From the NCBI RefSeq assembly GCF_001469955.1, contig NZ_LOPU01000016.1, forward strand, positions 248,001 through 312,000: a DNA stretch of 64,000 nucleotides, in the 5' to 3' direction. Position 1 is the stretch's first letter. Each line of letters opens with the position of its first letter. Under the pieces are notes generated by a model that saw only the letters and a list, made by a program, of their open reading frames with translations, did no database searches and was not told where the DNA came from. Source of the stretch: Haloprofundus marisrubri (GTDB taxonomy: Archaea; Halobacteriota; Halobacteria; Halobacteriales; Haloferacaceae). Of the stretch, positions 17,592 to 26,914 are shown piece by piece. The translations under genes and the position numbers were made by a program.

Positions 17592-19019
17592 TCACGTGAG
17601 CGGGGCGGCGAACGGTTGGGCGACTATCCAGAGGCTACTCGTCGTATAGCAGATAGCGACGACGACAAGCGGGTACTGGCTCCGAATCGGCTGCAGTCGG
17701 CCCGGAAACAGCCCGAAAGCGCGCGCGTGTGCTACCCAGACTGCGAGTAGATGCCCGGCGACGACGAACACGAGTTGGAGCGTTCCGAACCACGCCGGAA
17801 GCACCAGCGTCGGCAACTCGTACGGCGGCGCAAGCGGGTCGAACCCGACGACGACGAGCGTCGGTGCGAGGCCGAGAAAGAAGCCGAGGAAGTGCGCGAG
17901 ATGGTAGCCCGCGGCGATGGGCAGTAGCGACGGCGCGAACCAGCGGCCGATGAATCCGGGCGTGACGTACGTCTCGGCGGTTCGTCGAGCGAGACGAGCG
18001 GACAGACGATACGCCCCGAAGAGGAGTGCGAAGCCGACGAACACCGTGATGAGATGGACGAGAAGCGGCGGGACACCGACACGACTTGCGGCCCGGACGA
18101 CGTCGTTCCACGGGGCCGTGGAGACGAGGCCGTCGTAGGTCGTCACCCACAGGAGCGCGACGACGAACGCCACGTCGTCCTCGGTCATCGGCGTTGGCTG
18201 TCGTGCGAGCGCCGCCCCCGGAAACGAGAGTCCGTATCCGTCGGCGGTCCGTTGTACGGGTGCGAGTCGCCCGTAGAGGTGGAAGACGCGACTGACGGGG
18301 TCGACGCGCGCAAACCACGCGTCGCCGTAGACGGCCGCTCCGGCGATAGTGACGACCGAGTAGCCGACGACGACCGTCGCTAGCCATCGCGGGTTCTCCG
18401 AGACGGGGCTGACGACTTCGAGCCACACTAGAAACAGGAGTCCGACGACACTCACCCACCTGCCGAGTCGCGCCGGAAGCGGGCGACGACCCACGGAAAG
18501 CGACGTCGACAGCGTCCGCCACGGGTTGACGACGGGCCACGAGTTTACGACGAGATACGTCGATATCGTGTACCCCGGCCACCACCCGACCCAGACGACG
18601 AGCACTGCGAGGTTTCGCAACGGTTCGGCGGGGCCGACGAACCCCATCACGACGACGCCGACGAGCGCCGCCACGGATAGCCAGCGGACGGCCGGAAGCA
18701 CGACGGCCCGAGCGTCCGCTATCGACGGGACGCGGATACGGCGCCCGTTGAGCGACCGAATCGCCTCGTGGTCGGTCACGAGCGTCGTGAACAGAAACGA
18801 GACGCCGACGACGCCGCCGCCGGAGACGACCACCAACCAGAGCGGAACCGAAACCGGCCGAAGCGACCCGCTGAGCGACCCCGCGTGAGCGAGCGCCGAC
18901 TCCGAACACGTCGCAACGACAGCGATGACGACGATGGCGACGGTTCTAGCCGCACTGACGACGGGGCAAACTGTCGGTCGGGCTTTCGGCGTCTCCGGTG
19001 TCTCCGTCCGAGTGTTCAT
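17592..19019 (-). CDS. Large polytopic membrane protein, uncharacterised
   Basis: Protein of 475 aa with about 11 hydrophobic segments. The first (near residues 17-40) ends in SALAHAGSL and could be a signal peptide. A motif AGYHLAHFLGFFLGL near residue 385 holds two His in a helix, a possible heme or metal site. ATG 19019 is chosen because the longer frame upstream is Arg/Ser-rich and overlaps the preceding gene. It is the third gene of a leftward operon facing the oxidase genes. No function is recognised. Confidence 0.65.
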   Translation of the reverse strand: MNTRTETPETPKARPTVCPVVSAARTVAIVVIAVVATCSESALAHAGSLSGSLRPVSVPLWLVVVSGGGVVGVSFLFTTLVTDHEAIRSLNGRRIRVPSIADARAVVLPAVRWLSVAALVGVVVMGFVGPAEPLRNLAVLVVWVGWWPGYTISTYLVVNSWPVVNPWRTLSTSLSVGRRPLPARLGRWVSVVGLLFLVWLEVVSPVSENPRWLATVVVGYSVVTIAGAAVYGDAWFARVDPVSRVFHLYGRLAPVQRTADGYGLSFPGAALARQPTPMTEDDVAFVVALLWVTTYDGLVSTAPWNDVVRAASRVGVPPLLVHLITVFVGFALLFGAYRLSARLARRTAETYVTPGFIGRWFAPSLLPIAAGYHLAHFLGFFLGLAPTLVVVGFDPLAPPYELPTLVLPAWFGTLQLVFVVAGHLLAVWVAHARAFGLFPGRLQPIRSQYPLVVVAICYTTSSLWIVAQPFAAPLT

Positions 19020-19056
19020 CGGTGGTCTCTCTTCGGCTTCTTTCGGGTCGTCGAAC

Positions 19057-19749
19057 TCACGACCGGTGAGTCGTCGGACGTCGCAACCGCGGTCGGACCG
19101 CCAGAAGCGCCACTGCGCCGACGAAGACGAGTGTCGAGATGTCGATAGAGAGCGTTTCGAGCGCGACGACGCCCGTTCCGCCGACGGCCCCCGCGGCGAG
19201 CGACCCGGCGATGGGGAAGCTACAGCCGATACAACTGGCGAGACCGAGAACGCCCGACAGCACCGCCGCGGCGGCGTCGACGAGCGTCGCGTAGACAAGA
19301 TACGACAGCGCGAGGTAGCCCAGAACGCGATACGGGACGAAGTTGACCGTCACGAGCGACCCGGCGTAGCCGACGCGTGGCCCCCACCCGGGCGCAGCCA
19401 TCGTGAACTGGAAGCCGTGGACGTGGCTGTGTGTGTGCGCACCGAGTTCGAGTCCTACCAACCCGGCGAGTGCGGCTAGCGCCAGAAAGTACAGCACCGC
19501 GACCGTCGCAGCCACGAGTCGTACGTGGCGGGTCGCGGACGCGGGCGTCGTCCGGAGGACGGCAACAGCACCGACGTTTATCCAGACGAACGGGTAGAGC
19601 ACGTACCGAGGGTTCGTCACCGTCGCGTCCGTGAGCGCGAAGTAGCCAACGAGCGCCAGCACCTCGAATGCGACGAGCGCCAACAGTAAGCGTAGTTCGG
19701 CCGACAGACGGCGATAGGGGCCGACGACCGAAGCCGTCCAGTAGCTCAT
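19057..19749 (-). CDS. His- and Cys-containing membrane protein, DUF7546-like
   Basis: Protein of 230 aa with about seven hydrophobic segments. Two features suggest metal or redox chemistry: a His-rich loop (GAHTHSHVHGF, near residues 103-113) and a Cys pair (ASCIGCSFPIAGSL, near residues 172-185). It lies 10 nt downstream of the previous gene on the same strand and 37 nt before the next, so it is part of one operon. Haloarchaeal relatives are uncharacterised. A role in copper or heme delivery to the oxidase is possible but unproven. Confidence 0.6.
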   Translation of the reverse strand: MSYWTASVVGPYRRLSAELRLLLALVAFEVLALVGYFALTDATVTNPRYVLYPFVWINVGAVAVLRTTPASATRHVRLVAATVAVLYFLALAALAGLVGLELGAHTHSHVHGFQFTMAAPGWGPRVGYAGSLVTVNFVPYRVLGYLALSYLVYATLVDAAAAVLSGVLGLASCIGCSFPIAGSLAAGAVGGTGVVALETLSIDISTLVFVGAVALLAVRPRLRRPTTHRS

Positions 19750-19759
19750 AGTTCGACCC

Positions 19760-20215
19760 TCAGACGAGGCCCAGCAGTTTGACGACGACGGCGGTGATGA
19801 GCAACAGTCCGAGCGCCCACGAGCCGATAGCCGCTGCCTGTGCGCGATTCAGTCCGCGTCCGCGTGCGGAGACGAAACTACCGTAGAACAGATACAGCGC
19901 GAGGCCGAGGACGAACCCTCCGGCGAGAACGGTTCCGGCGGTTTGTGTGGCCCACTCCGGCGTGGTCGTTCCGCTGACGAAAACGACCGTCGCCCCGCCG
20001 ACGGCGACCACCGCGAGTAGGAAGACGACGGCCCACGCGGTGGGACTGTCGGCCGTCCGCGAAACCACTGACCGTTTTTCGGTTCGGGCGACGTTCGAGA
20101 CGCTTCCCCCGCCGGCGACCGCGTACTGCCGCCACTCGTGTCTGGAGATGTACGCGACGGTCGCAACGAGTACTATCCCGAACAGCACGCTGAGGAGGAC
20201 AGCCGATTGTGCCAT
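19760..20215 (-). CDS. Four-helix membrane protein, first gene of accessory operon
   Basis: Protein of 151 aa with four hydrophobic segments: one at the N-terminus, two in the middle separated by TTTPEWATQ, and one at the C-terminus. The first cytoplasmic loop is basic (ARTEKRSVVSR). The gene leads the leftward four-gene membrane operon convergent with the cox operon. I recognise no family function. Confidence 0.6.
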   Translation of the reverse strand: MAQSAVLLSVLFGIVLVATVAYISRHEWRQYAVAGGGSVSNVARTEKRSVVSRTADSPTAWAVVFLLAVVAVGGATVVFVSGTTTPEWATQTAGTVLAGGFVLGLALYLFYGSFVSARGRGLNRAQAAAIGSWALGLLLITAVVVKLLGLV

Positions 20216-20391
20216 GTGAACATTCCTCTCTATTTCGTTGGTACTCGGTAGTCGGGCAAAAGTGTTCCTTCGGAACGAAGTTGGCCGTCAGTACGACGAG
20301 GCCGACGGCGCAGTCGCTGCCGCTCTTTCGGCAGCAGGAGACAGTCGGGGTCGGTTGTATTCGAGTAAGCGAAGGAGGCCGAGTAGGCGGA

Positions 20392-20796
20392 TTACTGCTC
20401 GTGAATCTCCCACGCGCAGACGACGGCCTCCGTCTGGGTCTCGCTCAGTCGTTCCGTAGCCGTCTCGCGGACGACCCACTCGTACTCGGTGTGTTCGGCA
20501 CTGAGCGACACCGTCTTCCCATCGACGGTGCAGTAGTAGTAGACCGCAAAGCGGCCGCGGCCGGCGTCGTTGAGCCACGCGTGGGTGTGAACTGGCTCTT
20601 CGACGTCCGGGTCCAGATTCGTCTCCTCCTCGATTTCGCGTTGCAACCCCTCGACGACGGGTTCGCCGCTCCCGAGGCGACCACCTGGGAGTTCCCACCC
20701 GTCGTCGCTCGCGCGTCGAACCACGAGCACCTCGCTGTCGGGGCCGAACAACACGCCGCGCAGGCTCACCGTCGCCCGCAGTGGTTCTTCGGTCAT
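20392..20796 (-). CDS. NUDIX hydrolase
   Basis: Protein of 134 aa with a near-canonical nudix box (GRLGSGE...REIEEETNL: G-x5-E-x7-RE-x2-EE). The usual Gly after EE-x is Asn, which several active members tolerate. Nudix enzymes hydrolyse nucleoside diphosphates linked to another group. Its ATG overlaps the mutS stop codon (ATGA at 20796-20793), so the two are co-translated. That pairing makes sanitation of damaged nucleotides plausible, though nothing fixes the substrate. Confidence 0.8.
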   Translation of the reverse strand: MTEEPLRATVSLRGVLFGPDSEVLVVRRASDDGWELPGGRLGSGEPVVEGLQREIEEETNLDPDVEEPVHTHAWLNDAGRGRFAVYYYCTVDGKTVSLSAEHTEYEWVVRETATERLSETQTEAVVCAWEIHEQ

Positions 20797-23507
20797 CTCT
20801 CCTTGTCTAAGTGTGCTTGCCACTCTTGTACCTTCGCCATAAGTTCAATCGGCGAGAGTTCGTCGAGGTTCGTCTCCGACAGTGCGTCCAACACCGGTTC
20901 GGGGTCGTCGTACTCCGTGAGGAACGCGGAATCAATCGCGCCGTTCGCGGCGGCGTCGACGGCTCTTTCGCTCGTCGCGCCCGTCTCTCCGCCTTCGTCC
21001 GTCCCCGCGGAATCGGCGGCCGTGGCGTCGGCGCTTCCGCCGTCGCCGGCGGCGAACTGCCCCGACTGGAGGTCGAAGACGGCTTGGACGGGTTCGCCGC
21101 CCCCGCCGCCTTTCGCCTCGATGGCTTTCTCGGTGCGGAGTCTGTCGAGTACGTCCGTCGCACGTGTTACGACCGGGTCGGGGACGCCCGCCAACTCCGC
21201 AACGTGGATGCCGTACGACCGGTTCGTCGGCCCGTCGCGGACGGTTCGAAGGAACGTCACGTCGCCGTCCGTCTCGTCGGCGGCGACGTGGACGTTCTCG
21301 ACTCTGTCGAGGTGGTCGGCCAGTCCCGTGAGTTCGTGGTAGTGTGTCGCAAACAGCGTCTTCGCGCGCACCTCGTTGTGCAGATACTCCGTTGCCGCCC
21401 ACGCGATAGAGATGCCGTCGTACGTCGCGGTCCCCCTTCCCACCTCGTCGAGGATGACGAGCGAATCCTCCGTCGCGGAGTGGAGGATGTTACTCAGCTC
21501 TTGCATCTCCACCATGAACGTCGAGCGACCCTGCGCGAGTTCGTCGAGCGCACCGACGCGGGTGTAGATGCCGTCGACCAACCCCACTGTCGCCGACCGA
21601 GCGGGGACGAAACTCCCCACTTGCGCCAGCAGCGTGATGAGCGCCGACTGTCGCATGTACGTCGACTTGCCGCTCATGTTCGGGCCGGTGACGATGAGAA
21701 ACGCCCGTTCGCGGTCCAGATACAGGTCGTTCGGTACGAAGTCCGTCGTCGTCTCGACGACCGGGTGCCGCCCCGCTTCGATTCGCAGTGGACCGGCCGC
21801 CGTCAGTTCGGGACGAACCCAATCGTTGCCGGCGGCGTGCGTCGCGAGCGAGGCGAGCGCGTCGATTTCGGCGACAGTGCGGCCCACGTCCTGCAGCAGC
21901 GCCGCGTGGTCGGCGACCCTCCTTCGTAGTTCTTTGAACAGTTCGTACTCCAACTCGCCGCGAACCTCTTCGAGGCGGAGGATGTCGCGCTCTCGTTCTT
22001 CGAGTTCGTCGGTGACGTATCGCTTCGAGTTCTTCAGCGTCTTTATCTCGCGGTACTCGTCGGGGACGCCGTCGGTCTGGGATTTCCCGACTTGGATGTA
22101 GTAGCCGTCTGTTTTGTTGCGCGACACCGAGAGGTGGTGGAGTCCGTGCCGCGATTTCTCGCGCTCGGCGAGGCCGTCAATCCAGCGGTTGGCCTCCTCG
22201 TGACGCTCGATGAGTTCGTCGAGTTCGTCGTCGTAGCCGCGGCAGATGAGGCCGCCCTGCGTCAGCGTCTTCGGTGGCTCCTCCGCCAGCGCGCCGTCCA
22301 ACTCGTCGTGCAGCGCCGCGGCGGCGTCGTGGTCCGGACGGGCGACGACGTCGGAAAGCGGCGAGTCGGCGAGACGCCCGTCGATTGCTTCCCGCAGTTC
22401 GGGGAGGACCGCGAGCGTGTCCCGTACCGACAGCAGGTCGTGTGCGCCCGCGCTTCCGGAAGCGGTTCGACTCGTGAGTCGTTCGAGGTCGTACGCGCCG
22501 TCGAGGGTGTCGCGGACGCGTTCTCTGTCGAGCGCCGCCGACGCGAGCGCTTCGACGCTGTCGAGTCGGTGTTCGATATCGGGTTGCGAGCGTCGTGGTC
22601 GGGTGAGCCACTCCTTCAGGAGGCGGCCGCCCGGACTCGTCACCGTGTGGTCGATGGTGTCCAGAAGCGACCCCGAGCGGTCGCCGTGCATCGTCTCGGT
22701 GAGTTCCAGATTCCGTTGGGTGGTCGCGTCGAGTTCGAGGTGGTCGGCGACGCGGTACGCCTGCAAGCGCGTCATCGACTGGGCGACGCCGACGCCCGTC
22801 TCCTCGACGTACGACAGCGCCGCGCCCGCGGCGCGAATCGCTCGCTCGCCGTTTAGGCCGACGCTGTCGAGCGCCTCGCGGCCGAACTGCTCGCGGAGGG
22901 CGTGTTTCGCGCGCCCCGGTGCGAAACTGTCGGCGTCGTGCAAGGAAAGCGAGGCGTCGCTCGACTCGCGGAGGCGGTTCAGAAACTCGTCGTCGTTGCG
23001 AATCTCGGGGCCGGGCAGAATTTCGACCGGACCGAAGCGGTACAGTTCGGCGTGGGCGTCGGCCTCCGTCTCCGTGTCGGTGACGAGAAACTTGCCAGTC
23101 GTGGCGTCGGCGAAGGCGAGGCCGTAGCCGTCGTCGCCGCGGACGACGGCGGCGATGTATCGGGCGTCGGCGTCCGTCGTCTCCAACAGCGTCCCCGGCG
23201 TGACGACGCGCGTGATTTTTCGCGCGTGGCCGTTGTCGGTCTCGTACTGGTCGGCGACGGCGACGCGGTAGCCACGTTCGACGAGCGCCTTCAGATACGG
23301 CGTGAGGTCGTTCAGCGGCACGCCCGCCATCGGATACGACGACCCGTGTGAGGACTTCTGTGAGACTTTCAAATCCAGTTTCTCGCCGACGAACTCCGCG
23401 TCGTCGGCGAAGAACTCGTAGAAATCGCCGCACTGCATCGCCAACAGGTCGGCGTCCGTCTGTTCTTTGAGAGAGAGGAACTCCCCGACGATTCCCTGTG
23501 CGGTCAT
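20793..23507 (-). CDS. mutS: DNA mismatch repair protein MutS
   Basis: MutS1-type protein of 904 aa. The N-terminal mismatch-binding domain carries the Phe-x-Glu motif region (MQCGDFYEFF near residue 25), followed by connector, lever and clamp domains. The C-terminal ABC ATPase has Walker A (VTGPNMSGKSTYMRQ) and Walker B (SLVILDEVGRGTATYDG), then an acidic Ala/Asp-rich stretch and the C-terminal helices. It recognises mispairs and recruits MutL. The ATG at 23507 is preferred to a longer Arg/Ser-rich frame. It heads a two-gene operon with the nudix gene. Confidence 0.93.
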   Translation of the reverse strand: MTAQGIVGEFLSLKEQTDADLLAMQCGDFYEFFADDAEFVGEKLDLKVSQKSSHGSSYPMAGVPLNDLTPYLKALVERGYRVAVADQYETDNGHARKITRVVTPGTLLETTDADARYIAAVVRGDDGYGLAFADATTGKFLVTDTETEADAHAELYRFGPVEILPGPEIRNDDEFLNRLRESSDASLSLHDADSFAPGRAKHALREQFGREALDSVGLNGERAIRAAGAALSYVEETGVGVAQSMTRLQAYRVADHLELDATTQRNLELTETMHGDRSGSLLDTIDHTVTSPGGRLLKEWLTRPRRSQPDIEHRLDSVEALASAALDRERVRDTLDGAYDLERLTSRTASGSAGAHDLLSVRDTLAVLPELREAIDGRLADSPLSDVVARPDHDAAAALHDELDGALAEEPPKTLTQGGLICRGYDDELDELIERHEEANRWIDGLAEREKSRHGLHHLSVSRNKTDGYYIQVGKSQTDGVPDEYREIKTLKNSKRYVTDELEERERDILRLEEVRGELEYELFKELRRRVADHAALLQDVGRTVAEIDALASLATHAAGNDWVRPELTAAGPLRIEAGRHPVVETTTDFVPNDLYLDRERAFLIVTGPNMSGKSTYMRQSALITLLAQVGSFVPARSATVGLVDGIYTRVGALDELAQGRSTFMVEMQELSNILHSATEDSLVILDEVGRGTATYDGISIAWAATEYLHNEVRAKTLFATHYHELTGLADHLDRVENVHVAADETDGDVTFLRTVRDGPTNRSYGIHVAELAGVPDPVVTRATDVLDRLRTEKAIEAKGGGGGEPVQAVFDLQSGQFAAGDGGSADATAADSAGTDEGGETGATSERAVDAAANGAIDSAFLTEYDDPEPVLDALSETNLDELSPIELMAKVQEWQAHLDKER

Positions 23508-23756
23508 ACGTTTTCTCGGGAAGTGCGCGGCTAAAACACTGCGGGTTCGTCGAGTCGCGGACTCGAAAAGTCGCGGAGTGCCGGCCGAACCCCTACCCTC
23601 GACCTGGCACCGCGACACCGAAAGGTGTGTTCGGGAGTTGTTTTGTCTTTTTGTCTCCGAGTCGTGTCACCGAGACGACTGTCTTCTCGAGACGACGGAC
23701 TCTCGGGTGTTCGACGGGCGAGGCTTTTAACCGAGTGTCACGAACTACCGTCCATC

Positions 23757-24215
23757 ATGAACCGTCCACTCAGCGCCATCGCCGGTGGTGTCACGGGCAT
23801 CGCCGTGATGTCGTTGCTGTTGCTGTTTCTGGAGGTAGAGACTCGTTCGAACCTCGCCATCTTCGAGGCCGTCGCTCGCTTCGCCGGCATGCCCGGCAAC
23901 GTGACTCTCGGCTTCATCCTGTTCCTCCTCGCGGGTGTGTTCGCGTGGCCGCTGGCGTTCATGGCGCTCGAACAGTACATTCCCGGGGGCCCCGACCCGG
24001 CGACGCGTGGGATGGTACTCGCCGTCGCGCTTTGGGTCGTGTTCGTGCTCACCGGTCGCGGTGACCTCTCGGGTGGCCTGCTCGCCATCTACGTCATCTT
24101 CACGCTGTTAGCACACCTCTGCTACGGCTTCCTGCTCGGGGCGGTGTACGGTCGTCTGACGAGCGAGGGGCCGTTGGAGACCGAGCGATACGACCCGACC
24201 GACGTTTCGCAGTGA
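23757..24215 (+). CDS. DUF6789 family membrane protein (copy 2)
   Basis: Protein of 152 aa with four hydrophobic segments. It begins NRPLSAIAGGVTGIAVMS and ends with a helix pair (LAIYVIFTLLAHLCYGFLLG) matching copy 1 at 12316-12840. TATA-like CTTTTAA (about 23723-23729) lies about 28 nt before the ATG, suggesting a leaderless start. The gene is immediately upstream of the stand-alone coxA. Both copies in this window precede oxidase genes. Confidence 0.7.
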   Translation: MNRPLSAIAGGVTGIAVMSLLLLFLEVETRSNLAIFEAVARFAGMPGNVTLGFILFLLAGVFAWPLAFMALEQYIPGGPDPATRGMVLAVALWVVFVLTGRGDLSGGLLAIYVIFTLLAHLCYGFLLGAVYGRLTSEGPLETERYDPTDVSQ

Positions 24216-24242
24216 GTGCAACCCGACCTCCCGAAGAGGACT

Positions 24243-24258
24243 GAATTCGGCCGAATTC
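24243..24258. promoter_or_regulatory. 16-bp perfect palindrome upstream of coxA
   Basis: GAATTCGGCCGAATTC is a perfect palindrome. It ends about 15 nt before a TATA-like CTATATC (about 24275-24281), itself about 55 nt before the coxA ATG. That is where haloarchaeal activators or BRE-proximal regulators bind. The bound protein is unknown. Confidence 0.5.
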
Positions 24259-24331
24259 TGCGAACGCCACCGCATCTATATCTGCGTACAATCCTAAGTT
24301 GAGGCCGTGGTCCTCGACCGTGTCGAAGGAC

Positions 24332-26080
24332 ATGATTAGTGTGTTTACAGAGATACCTGGCTTGCTCGTCGCCACTTGGGTGCTACTCGGGTTGGCGATA
24401 TACGCAGGCTACAAACAGAACTGGCAGTTGCGGAGCGTCGCCGCCGACGGTGGGTACCTCTCGGGACTGGGCTTCGAGTCGGAGAAACCGACGGGGCTGT
24501 TCCGGTGGCTGACCACCGTTGACCACAAAGACATCGGTATCCTCTACATCGTCTTCGCGTCCGGGGCCGCGCTATGGGGTGCCACCGACGCGATGATGAT
24601 TCGGACGGAACTGTTCACCGCCGGGACCGACGTTTGGAGCGCGGAGACGTACAACGCGCTCTTTACGACCCACGGGTTCACGATGCTGTTCTTCTTCGTG
24701 ACGCCCGCGTTCACCGGCCTCGCGAACTACTTTATCCCGCTTCTCGTCGGTGCCGACGACATGTCGTTCCCGCGCATCAACGCCATCGCCTTCTGGCTGC
24801 TCCCGCCGGCGTTCTTCATGGTCCGCGCGGGCCTCATCACGGAGGTGATGGGCAAGATGCTCGCCGCCGTCGGCATCCGCTGGGAACTGTTGTTCTCGCT
24901 GCGCCCGCCGACGACGGGGTGGACGCTCTACGCGCCGCGGTCGATTCTCATCACCAACCCGCAGGTCGACCTCGTGCTTCTCGGCCTGCATCTGAGCGGG
25001 CTGGCGACCATCATGGCGTCTATCAACATCATCGTCACGCTGTTCACCGAACGCGACGAGGGCGTCACCTGGGGCAACCTCGACATCTTCTCGTGGACGA
25101 TGCTCACGACCAGCGGTATCGTTCTCTTCGCGTTCCCAGTGCTCGGCAGTTCACTCTTGATGCTCATCACCGACCGTAACTTCGGGACGACGTTCTTCGC
25201 CGTCGAAGGCGGTGGTCCCATCCTCTGGCAGCACCTCTTTTGGTTCTTCGGCCATCCGGAGGTGTACATCCTCTTCTTACCGGCGGCGGGGCTGGTGAGT
25301 CTCATCCTTCCGAAGTTCGCCGGACGAAAGCTGTTCGGCTTCAAGTTCATCGTCTACTCGACGCTCGCCATCGGCGTGCTCTCGTTCGGCGTCTGGGCAC
25401 ACCACATGTTCACCACGGGTATCGACCCCCGTCTCCGTGCCTCGTTCATGGCGGTGACGCTCGCTATCGCCATTCCGAGTGCGGTCAAGACGTTCAACTG
25501 GATGGCGACGCTGTGGGGCGGTAGCCTCCGACTCACCGCGCCGCTCATCTTCTGTATCGGCGGCATCATGACGTTCATCATCGGCGGCGTGACGGGCGTG
25601 TTCCTCGCCTCGATTCCCGTCGACGTCGTCCTTCACGGGACGTACTACGTCGTCGGTCACTTCCACTTCATCGTGATGGGCGTCATCACCTTCGCCGCCT
25701 TCGCCGCCAGCTACTACTGGTTCCCGCTCATCACCGGACGGATGTTCAACCGGCGACTCGGTCGCATCCACGGCTACCTCAGCATCGTCGGCGTGTTCGT
25801 CACGTTCCTCCCGATGATTCTCATCGGCTACGGCGGCCTGCCGCGCCGGTCGGCGTCGTACCCCGAGGCGTTCGAGATTCTCCAGCAGGTGTCGTCGTTC
25901 GGTGCGGTCATCATCGGTGTCGGGACGCTCATCTGGCTGACGAACATGGTGCAGTCGTTCCGCCTCGGCCCCATCGTCACCGACGCCGACGTGTGGAACC
26001 TCCGCGAAACGGGGCAGTTTACCCGCGAGTGGCAGTGGTTCGAAAAACAACTGGAAGACCGGACGAAGTTCCGCCGCTGA
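24332..26080 (+). CDS. coxA: Cytochrome c oxidase subunit I, stand-alone
   Basis: Subunit I of 582 aa. The N-terminal extension has one extra helix, then the core begins at WLTTVDHKDIGILY. Ligands and proton-path residues are complete: THGFTM (heme a His), GHPEVY, AHHMF, and GHFHF for the heme and CuB His residues, and Lys386 in the K-channel segment IPSAVKTFNWMATLWGG. It is an A-type oxidase. No subunit II or III gene is adjacent, so partners must be encoded elsewhere, possibly shared with coxB at 13044. A TTG at 24299 is in frame, but the ATG at 24332 is preferred. Confidence 0.92.
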   Translation: MISVFTEIPGLLVATWVLLGLAIYAGYKQNWQLRSVAADGGYLSGLGFESEKPTGLFRWLTTVDHKDIGILYIVFASGAALWGATDAMMIRTELFTAGTDVWSAETYNALFTTHGFTMLFFFVTPAFTGLANYFIPLLVGADDMSFPRINAIAFWLLPPAFFMVRAGLITEVMGKMLAAVGIRWELLFSLRPPTTGWTLYAPRSILITNPQVDLVLLGLHLSGLATIMASINIIVTLFTERDEGVTWGNLDIFSWTMLTTSGIVLFAFPVLGSSLLMLITDRNFGTTFFAVEGGGPILWQHLFWFFGHPEVYILFLPAAGLVSLILPKFAGRKLFGFKFIVYSTLAIGVLSFGVWAHHMFTTGIDPRLRASFMAVTLAIAIPSAVKTFNWMATLWGGSLRLTAPLIFCIGGIMTFIIGGVTGVFLASIPVDVVLHGTYYVVGHFHFIVMGVITFAAFAASYYWFPLITGRMFNRRLGRIHGYLSIVGVFVTFLPMILIGYGGLPRRSASYPEAFEILQQVSSFGAVIIGVGTLIWLTNMVQSFRLGPIVTDADVWNLRETGQFTREWQWFEKQLEDRTKFRR

Positions 26081-26155
26081 GGCGGTCGGTCGTTCTCCCC
26101 GCAACCGGTCGCTCGTTTCCTGCGTTCTACGGTTCGACTCCTCTGAGTTTTCGTT

Positions 26156-26788
26156 TCAGGTGCCCTCGACGAGTCGTTCCAACTGCTCCGGCGGGACGGC
26201 CCCGCGGGCGGCGTAACCGTCGTAGGCGAACGTCGGAACGCCGCTGACGCCCTGTTGATGGGCTTCGGTGAACTTCTCGCGTAGTTCCGCTCTCAGCGTC
26301 TCGTCGTCGAGCGCCGACCGAACCTCGTCGCTGTCGACACCCGCGTCCGCGGCGAGTTCGACGAGCAGTTCCCGGTCGCCGATGTCCTTTCCATCTTTCC
26401 AGAGCGCATCGAAGACGGCCTCGTCGAACGTCAGCCACGTCTCGTACGGGTAGTGCTGTTTGACGTAGTACGACGCGACCTGTGCGTCCAGCGAGTCGAT
26501 GTCGGTGGCGATGTCGACGGTCATCTCCACGTCGTATTTCTCTTGGAGGCGACGGACGTTCTCCTTCGCTTGCTCGTAGTACTCGTCGTCTTTGCCGTCG
26601 TCGGCCGACTGGTCGATTTCGCCGTCGGGGCCTCGTTTCTGCGCTCGGAGGTCGAACGGATGCCAGTCGATGGCCAGTTCGTCGTCTCTCGACTGCTGGT
26701 ACTGTCTCAGCGACTCGCGGCCCAGATAACAGAACGGGCAGACGTAGTCCGAGAAGACGGTGACCGTCGCCTGCGATTGCTCGCTCAT
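26156..26788 (-). CDS. DsbA family oxidoreductase, FrnE-like
   Basis: Thioredoxin-fold protein of 210 aa with the redox motif CPFC in the first helix (FSDYVCPFCYLGRESL, near residue 17), a helical insertion, and the cis-Pro motif (GVSGVPTFAY). No signal peptide or membrane helix is seen, so it should be cytoplasmic, as FrnE-type proteins are. These act as thiol oxidoreductases or glutathione transferase-like enzymes; the substrate is unknown. ATG 26788 starts just before the first beta strand. The gene is divergent from the YihY gene. Confidence 0.8.
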   Translation of the reverse strand: MSEQSQATVTVFSDYVCPFCYLGRESLRQYQQSRDDELAIDWHPFDLRAQKRGPDGEIDQSADDGKDDEYYEQAKENVRRLQEKYDVEMTVDIATDIDSLDAQVASYYVKQHYPYETWLTFDEAVFDALWKDGKDIGDRELLVELAADAGVDSDEVRSALDDETLRAELREKFTEAHQQGVSGVPTFAYDGYAARGAVPPEQLERLVEGT

Positions 26789-26914
26789 ACGCACGAAATT
26801 CGACTGCTCGGTGAAAAAGAAACGGCGTCTTGGCACGGCCGGTACACAAGTATTCTCTCGATACTCGTTCGTGTCGGTCCGTAGAACCATAGTCTCGGAC
26901 CACTTACTGAGAAT

